Assembly: GCA_041393495.1 (NCBI GenBank)
Contig: JAWKKA010000001.1
Coordinates: forward strand, 248,001-312,000
Origin: RHKX01 sp041393495
GTDB lineage: Bacteria > Actinomycetota > Thermoleophilia > Solirubrobacterales > 70-9
Direction of reading: 5' to 3'
Length of the DNA: 64,000 nt
The position numbers and the translations under genes are program-made. Below, piece by piece: positions 54,370 through 62,820 of this stretch. The notes beneath the pieces were generated by a model. The model ran no database searches and had not been told where the DNA came from. It worked only from the letters and a program-made list of their open reading frames with translations. Every line of letters starts with the position of its first letter. Within the stretch, counting starts at the first letter, position 1.

Positions 54370-54906
54370 CTAGAGCCCGCGCGGGTGGCGGACCTTGAAG
54401 CTGCCCGACGTCGAGCGCAGGCTACGGCTCCAGCTCGGGCCGTCGCCCTTCGTGTTCGAGGTGTCGAACCGGAGCCCGGCGACGACCATGTAGGCGTGGC
54501 CGGGGTTGCCGTAGACGCTGATCCAGGACCCCTTGCCGCGCTGGCCGTAGCGGGACAGGCCCGTCGAGTCGAGCGGCGTGTCGAGCAGGCCGCCGCCGTG
54601 GAGCGCGTAGCTGACCGACCCCGAGCAGTCGTAGCCGCGGTCGTTCCAGCTGCCGTGGCCGCCGCCCCACCTGTAGGGCTTGTTGCGGATCTTGTTGGCC
54701 GCCGCGATCACCTTCTGGACGCGACGGGGGGCGTCGGCGGGGGCGATCGCCCGGCCGCCGACCAGCTTCGCCTTCGACCCGGGGACGGTCTCGCCGGTGC
54801 TGGTCGACAGGCCGCCGCCGGCCTGCGCGGTCGCGGTCGGCAGCAGGGCGAGGACCGCGAGGACAGCCAGTGCGGCTATCCGCGGGAATCGTAGGTTTCT
54901 GCGCAC
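54370..54906 (-). CDS. Secreted NlpC/P60-like cell-wall hydrolase
   Basis: GTG 54906 is preferred over ATG 54921. A perfect AAGGAG lies six bases before the GTG, while the ATG would start three bases from the riboswitch and contain that ribosome site within its codons. The product has 178 residues with a signal peptide (about 1-29, ending TATAQA). The catalytic domain has NKPYRWGGGHG, nucleophile C94 in GYDCSGSVSYALHGGG and H137 in PGHAYMVVAG. It probably cleaves peptidoglycan peptides during growth. Control by a c-di-AMP riboswitch directly upstream fits. Confidence 0.85.
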   Translation of the reverse strand: MRRNLRFPRIAALAVLAVLALLPTATAQAGGGLSTSTGETVPGSKAKLVGGRAIAPADAPRRVQKVIAAANKIRNKPYRWGGGHGSWNDRGYDCSGSVSYALHGGGLLDTPLDSTGLSRYGQRGKGSWISVYGNPGHAYMVVAGLRFDTSNTKGDGPSWSRSLRSTSGSFKVRHPRGL

Positions 54907-55271
54907 GAAGGACTCCTTCATCGGCCTGCCGGGTTAGCTGACGGGCTGGCGCTAAAGGAGCTTGCGCCTCCACCGATCGGCGGATTCGCCCCAACATTCG
55001 GTTCCCCGGCTCCCACCCTTCAGCGGGCGGAACTCGGCATTGCTGTTTGCAGGGTTCGCGCAGGCTACACGATCCCCTCCCCGGATGAAGTCATGCTCAC
55101 AGATTCCTTGCAGTTTCCTGCGCTGGTCGCCGGACGGCCGGGTCGCGGGGTCGCCGGGCCGCACGCCGCCGGGTCGCCGGACGCGAGCCGGCGGCGGCGC
55201 GGGCGGGGGGCCGATCCCGCGGCTCTCGGGGGCGGCCGACGGCGCGCCCTCGCTACCGTGGCGGACCGCTG
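54907..55271. other. Gap holding the c-di-AMP riboswitch leader
   Basis: These 365 bases between the NlpC/P60-like gene and ctaA contain no supported gene. The left 140 bases form the riboswitch. The rest should hold the divergent promoters of the hydrolase and of ctaA. A TACCGT hexamer at 55254-55259 is a weak ctaA -10 candidate. The segment 55130-55250 is GC-rich with direct CGCCGGGTCGC-type repetition. Confidence 0.7.
54924..55065 (-). ncRNA. Cyclic di-AMP riboswitch (ydaO-yuaA type)
   Basis: Read on the minus strand, the leader has the conserved blocks of the ydaO class in order: CCGCTGAAGGGTGGGAGCCGG, GGGAACC, GGGGCGAATCC, and near the 3' end CCCGTCAGCTAACCCGG then CAGGC. The closing stem is visible: GCCTGC (55060-55065) pairs with GCAGGC (54924-54929). 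Total about 142 nt. Members of this class usually switch genes off when c-di-AMP is high and often precede cell-wall hydrolases in actinobacteria. It ends 6 bases before the AAGGAG ribosome site, so control by ribosome access or by early termination are both possible. Confidence 0.92.
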
Positions 55272-56246
55272 ATGAGCCGCATCCACCTTCGCCAGCGCTT
55301 CGCCATCTCCCGCCGCGCCTACTTCGTGATCAGCGCCGTCGCCCTCGCGTCGCTGGCGATGATCGTCCTGACCGGCGCTGCGGTCCGCCTGACCGCGTCG
55401 GGGCTCGGCTGTCCGGACTGGCCGAAGTGCTACGGCGGCACCGTGCCGCCGTCCGACATCAACGCGTTCATCGAGTACGGCAACCGGCTGTTCACGGGAT
55501 TCGTCGCGATCATGGTCATCACCGCCTCCGTGCTCGCCTTCTTCCGCCGCCCCTACCGCTGGCACCTGGCGCTGTTCGGGGCGCTGCTGCCGCTCGGCGT
55601 GATCGCCCAGGCGGCGCTCGGCGCCCTCGTCGTCAAATACCACCTCGCGCCGGCCCTGGTCATGGGCCACTTCATCCTCTCGATGCTGCTGCTCGACGCC
55701 GGATTCGCGCTGATGTGGTGCTCGCGCTACGAGCCCGATGAGCGCCGCCGCTCCAGCGACCGGCTCGGCGTCTGGGCGGTCCGGGGGCTGATGCCGCTCG
55801 GGCAGCTGACGATCCTCGCCGGCACGATCAGCACGGCATCGGGGCCGCATCCGGGCGACCACGACGGCCAGCTCGTCCAGCGCTTCGACTTCATGGGCGC
55901 CGACACCCTCCGGTGGGTCGTCGAGCGCCACTCGATCCTCGCCGCCGCGTTCGGCGTCGCGGCCGTCGCGGTCTGGTTCATCCTCCTCCGCGACGGCGGC
56001 GAGCGGCGGGCGATGCGGCCGCTGACGGTGATGATCGGTCTGATCGCCCTGCAGGCGGTCGTCGGCGGCGTCCAGTGGGCGCTCGAGCTGCCCGCCCTGC
56101 TCGTCTGGGTCCACATCGCGATCGCGACCGCCACCTGGCTGGCGATGCTGTGGAGCGTCGCCGCCGCCGGCCGCCTCGAGCCGCGGCCCGAGACGGTCGC
56201 GGTCGCACCGCCCGAGTCCGAGCAGGCGCTCAGCGCCTCGCCCTGA
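55272..56246 (+). CDS. ctaA: Heme A synthase (COX15/CtaA family)
   Basis: A protein of 324 residues with eight membrane helices. It oxidises heme O to heme A for cytochrome oxidase. TGAAVRLTASGLGCPDWPKCYG contains the external-loop cysteine pair of the family, followed by HFILSMLLLDAGF and VERHSILAAAFGVAAV, with heme-ligand histidines, and LVWVHIAIATATWLAML near the end. A cytochrome c lies elsewhere in this window, but no oxidase genes. The C terminus is a short polar tail. Confidence 0.92.
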   Translation: MSRIHLRQRFAISRRAYFVISAVALASLAMIVLTGAAVRLTASGLGCPDWPKCYGGTVPPSDINAFIEYGNRLFTGFVAIMVITASVLAFFRRPYRWHLALFGALLPLGVIAQAALGALVVKYHLAPALVMGHFILSMLLLDAGFALMWCSRYEPDERRRSSDRLGVWAVRGLMPLGQLTILAGTISTASGPHPGDHDGQLVQRFDFMGADTLRWVVERHSILAAAFGVAAVAVWFILLRDGGERRAMRPLTVMIGLIALQAVVGGVQWALELPALLVWVHIAIATATWLAMLWSVAAAGRLEPRPETVAVAPPESEQALSASP

Positions 56247-56254
56247 CCGCCCCG

Positions 56255-56905
56255 TCAGCCGGCGAGCGCCTCCGCGAGCTCCTCGATCGGCGTCCGGCCG
56301 CCGACCACCTCGATCGTCCGGGAGCCGGGCCAGTCGGCGAGCAGCTCGGCGATGACCGCGGCGACATCGGCGCGGGGGATCTCGCCGCGCTCGACCGAGG
56401 CTCCCGCCGCGACGGCTCCCGCCGCGGGCTCGTCGGTGAGCCGCCCCGGCCTGACGATCAGATGATCGAGGCCGCTCTCGCGCACGGCCGCGTCGGCTCG
56501 GCCCTTGGCTCGCAGGTAGACGTCGAAGGTCCCGGTTCCGCCGTGGTCGGGGTCGGCTCCCATCGAGCTGATCACGACGAACCGGCCGATGCCGTTTCGG
56601 TCGGCGGCCTCGAGCAGCTTGATGACGCCGCCGTAGTCCATCGTCTCCTTGCGCTCGGGCCCGCTGCCGGGGCCGGCGCCGGCAGCGAAGACGATCACGT
56701 CCGCCGCGCCGACCGCCTCGGCGACGTGGTCGGCGCTCGACCGCTCGAGGTCGCAGACGAACGCCTCGAGCGCGCCGGCGTCGCGGACCTCGGCGATGTG
56801 GTCGGGGTTGCGGACCAGCGAGCGGACCTCGTCGCCGCGCTCGGCGAGGATCCGCGTCAGCTCCATCGCGATCTTCCCGTGCCCGCCGGCGATCAGCACG
56901 CGCAT
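56255..56905 (-). CDS. NAD(P)-binding atypical SDR (YwnB/NmrA-like)
   Basis: A protein of 216 residues. VLIAGGHGKIAMELTRILAERGDEVRSLVRNPDH is the nucleotide-binding opening; VIVFAAGAGPGSG, FVVISSMGAD and YLRAKGRADAAVRESGLDHLIVRPGRLTDEPA match the small SDR group. The Y-x-x-x-K pair (YLRAK) is present. It may act as a reductase or redox-responsive protein. Convergent with ctaA, 8 bases apart. Confidence 0.85.
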   Translation of the reverse strand: MRVLIAGGHGKIAMELTRILAERGDEVRSLVRNPDHIAEVRDAGALEAFVCDLERSSADHVAEAVGAADVIVFAAGAGPGSGPERKETMDYGGVIKLLEAADRNGIGRFVVISSMGADPDHGGTGTFDVYLRAKGRADAAVRESGLDHLIVRPGRLTDEPAAGAVAAGASVERGEIPRADVAAVIAELLADWPGSRTIEVVGGRTPIEELAEALAG

Positions 56906-56999
56906 GGCGGGCTCTACCCGATGCGCGGCCCGGCGGCCGGGCGCGGCGGACAGGCGTCCGGAGGGCTCACCGGGCGGGCCTCCGCGGCGTTCACGGCCG

Positions 57000-57662
57000 C
57001 TACGGGCCGGGCTGGGGGACGATCCGGATGTAGGGGGCGGGTGACTCCCAGCCGTCCGGATAGGTCGCGCGGGCCTCCTCGTCGGAGACCGAGCCGGAGA
57101 TGATCACGTCCTCGCCGGGCTGCCACTGGGCAGGGGTCGCGACCTTGTGGCTCGCGGTGAGCTGCAGCGAGTCGATCACGCGCAGCACCTCGTCGAAGTT
57201 CCGGCCGGCGGTCATCGGATAGACGAGGATCAGCTTGATCTTCTTGTCGGGGCCGATCACGAAGACGTTCCGGACCGTCTGGTTGTCGGCGGGCGTCCGC
57301 TCGCCCGGGTCGCCCGAGACCTCGGCCCCGAGCATCCCGTAGGCCTTCGCGACCGCGAAGTCGGAGTCGGCGATGATCGGGTAGTTGGGGGCGGTGCCCT
57401 GGGTGCGCTCGATGTCCTTCGCCCACTCCTCGTGGCTGCCGAGCGGGTCGACCGAGAGGCCGATGATCTTGGTGCCGCGCTCGTCGAACGACGGCTTGAT
57501 CTGTGCCATGTAGCCGAGCTCGGTCGTGCAGATCGGCGTGAAGTCCTTCGGGTGCGAGAACAGGACCGCCCAGGAGTCGCCGATCCAGTCGTGGAAGCTG
57601 ATCGGCCCCTCGGTTGTCTCGGCCTCGAAGTCGGGGGCGGTGTCGCCGATTCTCAGGCTCAT
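57000..57662 (-). CDS. 1-Cys peroxiredoxin (Prx6 family)
   Basis: A protein of 220 residues, normal Prx6 size. Peroxidatic C45 lies in FSHPKDFTPICTTELG; GLSVDPLGSHEEWAKDI and NYPIIADSDFAVAKAYGML are family-typical, and no resolving cysteine follows. It reduces peroxides in the cytoplasm. The start has a strong GAAGGAG site. A TATGCT hexamer and an AT-rich palindrome-like stretch (AAAATCCGACCGGTTTT, about 57713-57729) lie upstream and could hold its promoter and an operator. Located between copA and an NAD-binding gene. Confidence 0.95.
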   Translation of the reverse strand: MSLRIGDTAPDFEAETTEGPISFHDWIGDSWAVLFSHPKDFTPICTTELGYMAQIKPSFDERGTKIIGLSVDPLGSHEEWAKDIERTQGTAPNYPIIADSDFAVAKAYGMLGAEVSGDPGERTPADNQTVRNVFVIGPDKKIKLILVYPMTAGRNFDEVLRVIDSLQLTASHKVATPAQWQPGEDVIISGSVSDEEARATYPDGWESPAPYIRIVPQPGP

Positions 57663-57763
57663 CTGTCGGTCTCCTTCGCGTTGCTGATCGGTTCAAGCAT
57701 AGCCGAAACCCTCAAAATCCGACCGGTTTTCATGTAATAGATCTCGGTGCTCCTCGCCGCGCC

Positions 57764-60010
57764 TCACCGCCGGGGCCGGAAGCTCCGCAGCCGCAGCGAG
57801 TTCGAGACGACGAAGATGCTCGAGAGCGCCATCGCCGCCGCGGCGATCAGCGGGTTCAGGTATCCGCTCATCGCCAGCGGCAGCGCCGCGACGTTGTAGG
57901 CGAACGCCCAGAACAGGTTCCCCTTGATCGTGCCGAGCGTTCGCCGCGAGAGGCGGATCGCATCGGCGGCGGCGTGGAGGTCGCCCGAGACCAGCGTCAG
58001 GTCGGAGGCCTCGATCGCGACGTCGGTCCCCGTTCCGATCGCAAGGCCGAGGTCGGCACGGGCCAGCGCCGGGGCGTCGTTGACCCCGTCGCCGACCATC
58101 GCGACGACCCGGCCCTGATCCTGCAGGCGCGCGATCACGCCGGCCTTCTCGGCGGGCAGGACGTCGGCGATCACCTCCTCGATCCCGACCTCGGCGGCGA
58201 CGGCGTCGGCCGTGCGCCGGTTGTCGCCGGTGAGCAGGATCGGCCGCAGGCCGAGGTCGCGGAGCCGGGCGACCGCCTCCGCCGACGTCGGCTTGATCGT
58301 GTCGGCGACGCCGATCACGGCGCGGACCTCGCCGTCCCATCCGGCCACGACCGCCGTCTCGCCGCGCTCGGTCGCGGCCGCGAGCGCCGCATCGAGCTCG
58401 GCCGGCAGCTCGAGCCCGCGCTCGGCGAGCATCGCCGGCCGGCCGACGAGCGCGTAGTGGCCGGCGACGATCCCCTCGACCCCGAGCCCCTCGTTGTTGG
58501 CGAACCCCTCGAGCTCGGGGAGCTCCCCCGCGCGGCGGATCGCCGCGGCGGCGATCGCCCGGGCGATCGGGTGCTCGGAGCCGTTCTCGAGGGCGCCGGC
58601 GATCCGCAGCGCCTCGTCCTCCCCGGTTCCCGCAGCGGTGACGATCTCGCCAACGCTGATCTCGCCCGAGGTCACCGTGCCGGTCTTGTCGAGGACGATC
58701 GTGTCGATCCGCCGCGTCGACTCGAGGACCTCGGGGCCCTTGATCAGCAGCCCGAGCTGGGCGCCGCGGCCGGTGCCGACGAGCAGGGCGGTCGGCGTCG
58801 CGAGCCCGAGCGCGCACGGGCAGGCGACGATCAGGACCGCGACGGCTGCGGTCAGCGCGTAGGTCGCGCCCTCGCCGCTGGCGAGCCAGTACCCGAGCGT
58901 CACGACGGCGAGCGCGATCACGATCGGCACGAACACGGCCGAGACCCGGTCGGCGAGGCGCTGGACCGGCGCCTTCCCGGTCTGCGCCTCGGTCACGAGG
59001 CGGGCGATCTGCGCGAGCGCGGTATCGGATCCGACCCTGGTGGCGCGGACGATCAGGCGGCCACCGGCGTTGACGGTCGCGCCGGTCACCGCGTCGCCGG
59101 GACCGACCTCGACCGGCACCGACTCGCCGGTGAGCAGCGACGCGTCGACCGCCGAGCGACCCTCCTCGACGATGCCGTCGGTCGCGAGCTTCTCGCCGGG
59201 CCGGACGACGAAGCGGTCGCCGACGCCGAGCTGGTCGCTGGGCACGCGACGCTCGCTGCCGTCGGCGTCGAGGATCGCGACGTCCTTGGCGCCGAGCTCG
59301 AGCAGCGCCTCGAGCGCCGCGCCGGCACGTCGCTTCGCCTTCGCCTCGAAGTAGCGGCCGGCGAGGATGAAGGTGGTGACGATCGCGGCGACCTCGAAGT
59401 ACACCTCCGAGGAGCCCGAGCCCTGCTCGGGGAGCAGCGTGAAGCTCATCCGCATCCCCGGCTCGCCGGCGTCGAGGAAGAACAGCGCGACGACCGACCA
59501 CGAGAAGGCCGCGATGGTGCCGAGCGAGATCAGCGTGTCCATCGTCGCCGTGCCGTGCTTGAGGTTCTGCCAGGCCGCCCGGTGAAACGGCCAGCCCGCC
59601 CAGAAGACCACGGGCGTGGCGAGCTGCAGGCTCAGCCACTGCCAGTTGTCGAACTGAAGCGGCGGGATCATCGCGAGCAGGGCGATCGGCGCCGAGAGCG
59701 CCGCCGCGACCACGAGCCGCGTCCGCAGGTCGCGCAGCTCGACGTCCTTGGCATTCTCGGCCGGCGCGGGCGCTGTCGGCGCGGCGGGCGCCGGCAGGGC
59801 CGCCTCGTAGCCGGCCCGCGCGACGGCGCCGAGCAGATCGTCGGTGTCGACGGCGCCGGGGGCGAAGCTGACCGCCGCCCGCTCGGTGGCGAAGTTGACG
59901 GTGGCCTCGACGCCCTCGAGCTCGTTCAGCTTGCGCTCGACCCGGTTGGCGCACGAGGCGCAGGTCATTCCCTTGACGTCGAGCTCCAGCTTCTCGGTCT
60001 CAGTGCGCAT
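57764..60010 (-). CDS. copA: Copper-exporting P1B-type ATPase
   Basis: A protein of 748 residues. One N-terminal heavy-metal domain with GMTCASC (C17, C20), then eight membrane helices. Membrane copper site CPC (397-399), phosphorylation D441 in DKTGT, actuator TGES, SEHPIA and VGDGVNDAPALARADLG are complete; the last helices contain YNVAALPLAMSGYLNP. It pumps Cu(I) out of the cytoplasm. ATG 60010 has GGAGG seven bases upstream; a longer open frame reaches into the promoter. Expression is probably controlled by a CsoR-type repressor at the palindrome upstream. Confidence 0.95.
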   Translation of the reverse strand: MRTETEKLELDVKGMTCASCANRVERKLNELEGVEATVNFATERAAVSFAPGAVDTDDLLGAVARAGYEAALPAPAAPTAPAPAENAKDVELRDLRTRLVVAAALSAPIALLAMIPPLQFDNWQWLSLQLATPVVFWAGWPFHRAAWQNLKHGTATMDTLISLGTIAAFSWSVVALFFLDAGEPGMRMSFTLLPEQGSGSSEVYFEVAAIVTTFILAGRYFEAKAKRRAGAALEALLELGAKDVAILDADGSERRVPSDQLGVGDRFVVRPGEKLATDGIVEEGRSAVDASLLTGESVPVEVGPGDAVTGATVNAGGRLIVRATRVGSDTALAQIARLVTEAQTGKAPVQRLADRVSAVFVPIVIALAVVTLGYWLASGEGATYALTAAVAVLIVACPCALGLATPTALLVGTGRGAQLGLLIKGPEVLESTRRIDTIVLDKTGTVTSGEISVGEIVTAAGTGEDEALRIAGALENGSEHPIARAIAAAAIRRAGELPELEGFANNEGLGVEGIVAGHYALVGRPAMLAERGLELPAELDAALAAATERGETAVVAGWDGEVRAVIGVADTIKPTSAEAVARLRDLGLRPILLTGDNRRTADAVAAEVGIEEVIADVLPAEKAGVIARLQDQGRVVAMVGDGVNDAPALARADLGLAIGTGTDVAIEASDLTLVSGDLHAAADAIRLSRRTLGTIKGNLFWAFAYNVAALPLAMSGYLNPLIAAAAMALSSIFVVSNSLRLRSFRPRR

Positions 60011-60060
60011 CTTTCGCCTCCATCGACGTCGTGTCGGCCCGGCGGGGCATCGACGCGGGC

Positions 60061-60091
60061 AGTGTAGCAAACCCCCTGGGGGTATATACAA
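60061..60091 (-). promoter_or_regulatory. copA promoter with CsoR-like palindrome in a 19-bp spacer
   Basis: On the minus strand TTGTAT (-35) and TACACT (-10) are 19 bases apart, and the spacer contains ACCCCC-A-GGGGGT (60071-60083), a G-tract palindrome of the CsoR operator type. The -10 is 50 bases before the copA start. Confidence 0.7.
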
Positions 60092-60220
60092 GAACCCGGC
60101 GGGGGCCTTCCGGCCTGCGTCCCGACCGCTGCGCCGGCATGCTCACGCGATGGCGACGCCTCGAGCTCCTCGGCCGCATCGAGGCGGCCGGCGCCGATCG
60201 CGGCCGGCCGGCGGAGCCGC

Positions 60221-61645
60221 TCAGGCGCTCGCGCGCATCAGCCGGCTCGTGAGCGCGCGCGGAAGCCGGGCCGCGAGGCCGCGCGGCGGGCCGGCCTCCG
60301 TCCGCTTCCGGCACTGCCCGAGCGCGTGCGCGTAGCGCCAGAAGTCGACCTGCATCGTGTGCCGCTCGGAGCGGACGTAGCGGCGTGCCATCGCCGCCTG
60401 GTCGGCCGCGATCCAGTCCTCGACCTCGGACTCGGGGGCGAGCACGCAGGCGCCGGTGATCAGGTCCCCGACCCACTCGGACTGCATCTCCATCAGCGGG
60501 ATGTTCGAGCCGACGGTCTGGACGAAGCCGATGAAGTAGAGGCCCGGAAGCCGCGGGGTGAGCACCCGCTGGTAGAGCGGCATCGCGTTCCCGGCCGGGT
60601 CGTAGATCGACTCGTCGAGAAACGGCAGCGCGACCCTGTAGCCGGTCGCATGGACGAGCACGTCGGCGTGGACGGAGCTGCCGTCGGCGAAGTGGACGGT
60701 CTCGCCGTCGAGTCGCTCGACGCTCGGCTTGACGACGATGTCGCCGTGACCGACCCGGTCGCAGAACTCGGACGAGATGGTCGGATGGGCGGAGAGCAGC
60801 CGATGGTCCGGCTTCGGCAGGCCGCGATCCTCGGGACGGCCGGTCGAAAGCCGCTGGAGGATCTCGAAGGCCCGGCGCTCGACCGGGAACGGGATGTAGG
60901 CGCTGAGCGGTGAGCCGAACTGGTCGATCGGGCGTCCGAGCGCGTACTTCGGGAGCACGTGGACGCCGTGGCGGGTGACGACGGTGACGTTGCGGGCGAG
61001 CTTCGTCGCGTCGCAGGCGATGTCCATCCCCGAGTTGCCGACCCCGATCACGACGACGTCCCTGCCCTCGAAGACCTCGGGCTCGAGGTAGTCGTGGGCG
61101 TGAAACGACGTGCCCGTGAACTCGCCCGGGAAGTCGGGGATCCGCGGCTCTGAGTGGTGGCCGTTGCAGACGAGGACGTGGCGGTAGCGGCGGGTGCCGT
61201 GCCGGGTCGTCACCGACCAGCCGTGCGTGCCGGTCCGGCCGGGGCCGGGGAGCGGCTCGACGCGCTCGACCGGGGCGGTGAAGGTGATCCGCTCGAGCAG
61301 CCCGAAGCGCTCGGCGAAGTCCTGGAAGTAGCGGGCGAGCAGCCGGTGGGAGGGGTAGTCGGGCCAGTCCTCCGGCATCGGAAACGACGGATACTGCGTC
61401 AGCGGCCGGGAGCTGTTCAGGTGCAGCGTCTCGTAGGCTGCGGCGCCGCCGTTGTCGTTGTCGATCCGCCAGAGGCCGCCGACCATCGACCCCTTCTCGA
61501 AGCAGTCGAACGTGATCCCGCGATCGGCGAGCGCCTTCGCCGCCGCCAGCCCCGAGGGGCCGGCGCCGATCACGCAGCAGTCGGCGGCGAAGCCGGGTGC
61601 CTCGGGCTTGCTCGACCCGTCCGGGCTGGGCTCGGCGGGTGGCAT
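60221..61645 (-). CDS. Flavin-containing monooxygenase (FMO-like)
   Basis: A protein of 474 residues. FAD site VIGAGPSGLAAAKAL (about 26-40), FMO fingerprint FTGTSFHAHDY, NADP site VVIGVGNSGMDIACDATKLA and the HATGYRVALPFL motif identify a class B flavin monooxygenase. The GLYFIGFVQTVGSNIPLMEMQSEW tail region is typical of FMO proper rather than Baeyer-Villiger enzymes. It oxidises nitrogen or sulfur atoms of small molecules using NADPH and oxygen. A small cysteine-containing gene lies 10 bases upstream. Confidence 0.9.
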   Translation of the reverse strand: MPPAEPSPDGSSKPEAPGFAADCCVIGAGPSGLAAAKALADRGITFDCFEKGSMVGGLWRIDNDNGGAAAYETLHLNSSRPLTQYPSFPMPEDWPDYPSHRLLARYFQDFAERFGLLERITFTAPVERVEPLPGPGRTGTHGWSVTTRHGTRRYRHVLVCNGHHSEPRIPDFPGEFTGTSFHAHDYLEPEVFEGRDVVVIGVGNSGMDIACDATKLARNVTVVTRHGVHVLPKYALGRPIDQFGSPLSAYIPFPVERRAFEILQRLSTGRPEDRGLPKPDHRLLSAHPTISSEFCDRVGHGDIVVKPSVERLDGETVHFADGSSVHADVLVHATGYRVALPFLDESIYDPAGNAMPLYQRVLTPRLPGLYFIGFVQTVGSNIPLMEMQSEWVGDLITGACVLAPESEVEDWIAADQAAMARRYVRSERHTMQVDFWRYAHALGQCRKRTEAGPPRGLAARLPRALTSRLMRASA

Positions 61646-61655
61646 CCCGGGCAGC

Positions 61656-61850
61656 CTATCCGTGCTCGTCCTCGCGCCCGGCGGCGTGCGGACAGAACTG
61701 GTGCTGGACCGGCTCGGGGGCGTGCCCCGTCTCGGCCAGCTTCAGCCACGACGTGACCGCGGTCATGTCGGGCGGGACGATGATCGGCTCCCAGAGGCCG
61801 ACCGACCCGCCACAGACCAGGCAGGGGGGTGGCGGCGGAATGACTCTCAT
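61656..61850 (-). CDS. Small Cys/His protein, possible zinc-binding, unknown
   Basis: A protein of 64 residues: MRVIPPPPPC, a CLVCGG knuckle at 10-15, and a C-terminal QFCPHAAGREDEHG. Two cysteine-containing knuckles could hold one zinc ion. It ends 10 bases before the FMO start and is on the same strand, so the two may be co-transcribed. No family recognised; the short length leaves some doubt. Confidence 0.55.
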   Translation of the reverse strand: MRVIPPPPPCLVCGGSVGLWEPIIVPPDMTAVTSWLKLAETGHAPEPVQHQFCPHAAGREDEHG

Positions 61851-61917
61851 CCACCGCCAACCTACGCCCTGCCGGCCTCCCTGCCGTCCGTGGTCGCTGC
61901 TGATCTCGCTCCGTGGC

Positions 61918-62610
61918 TCAGCCGAAGTCGAGCACGCGGAACCGCGTCGAGTCGATCGTCGAGCCCGACGTACAGGCGCCGTTCGACCCGATCCGCATCG
62001 TCAGCTCGTTCGTGACGGTCGTCTCCGGGTCGATCGTCGGCTGGGCGCCGACGCTCCCGGTCACCTCGGCCGGCGACGTCGAGTCGGTGCGCAGGTTGCC
62101 GCCGCCGACCTGCTCGCCGTTGATGCGGATGTCGAAGTAGATCTCGCAGGCGCCGGCGCCGGAGCCGTCGTAGGCGAGCGTCGCGGTCGCCGCGCCGAAG
62201 AGGACGTTGATCTGGCCGGGATGCTGCTGCCAGCTGCCGCCGGCGATCGGGTAGTCCTCGAAGCCGGCCGGGACCGCGGCCGAGCCACCCGTCGGCTCGG
62301 CGACGTAGCGGACGGGGAACGCGAGCTTGCCCGGCGTCACCGCTCCCTTGGTGATCGCGGCGCTGTCGACGGCTCGCGGCGCGAGCTGCTTCTCCTTGAC
62401 CGAGTTGAGCGCGAGCCGCCTCGGGGTCACCGCCCGCGGCTTGATCTTCGACGTCGTCACCGCGTCGCGCCGGATCTTCGGCGTCGTGACGGCATTGCGC
62501 TTGATCGAGTGCGACCCGATCTTCGCTGCGGCGTAGACGACGCCACCGCTGAGCGCGAGGAACAGGGCGACGGTCGAGACGACGTTGGCGTAGGTCAGTC
62601 GGTGGGGCAT
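61918..62610 (-). CDS. Secreted decapeptide-repeat protein
   Basis: ATG 62610 is chosen because GGAG lies six bases upstream; ATG 62622 would place that site inside the gene. The protein has 230 residues. It starts with MPHRLTYANVVST and a hydrophobic export segment ending VVYAA, an N terminus I associate with Thermoleophilia secreted proteins. Residues about 35-95 form six consecutive 10-residue repeats (NAVTTPKIRR, DAVTTSKIKP, RAVTPRRLAL, NSVKEKQLAP, RAVDSAAITK, GAVTPGKLA). The C-terminal 130 residues look like a beta-sandwich with two cysteines. A surface fibre or adhesin is possible. Confidence 0.78.
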   Translation of the reverse strand: MPHRLTYANVVSTVALFLALSGGVVYAAAKIGSHSIKRNAVTTPKIRRDAVTTSKIKPRAVTPRRLALNSVKEKQLAPRAVDSAAITKGAVTPGKLAFPVRYVAEPTGGSAAVPAGFEDYPIAGGSWQQHPGQINVLFGAATATLAYDGSGAGACEIYFDIRINGEQVGGGNLRTDSTSPAEVTGSVGAQPTIDPETTVTNELTMRIGSNGACTSGSTIDSTRFRVLDFG

Positions 62611-62820
62611 GGGTGACTCCATCGGTTGGTGGACCAGGGACTGCCGCCCCTGATCGACCGGCGCCGCCGCCGACTTGAGCTCTGAGCGGTGCGCTTGCAG
62701 AGAGGACGGCCAGGCGACGCGCGGCCACGCGCCTCCCGGGTGTCTCGGTAGCGACCACCGAAGCGGATGGCGGGACGCTGCCGATGACCGATCCGGCCGG
62801 TGCCCCTACGCTCGTCATGC

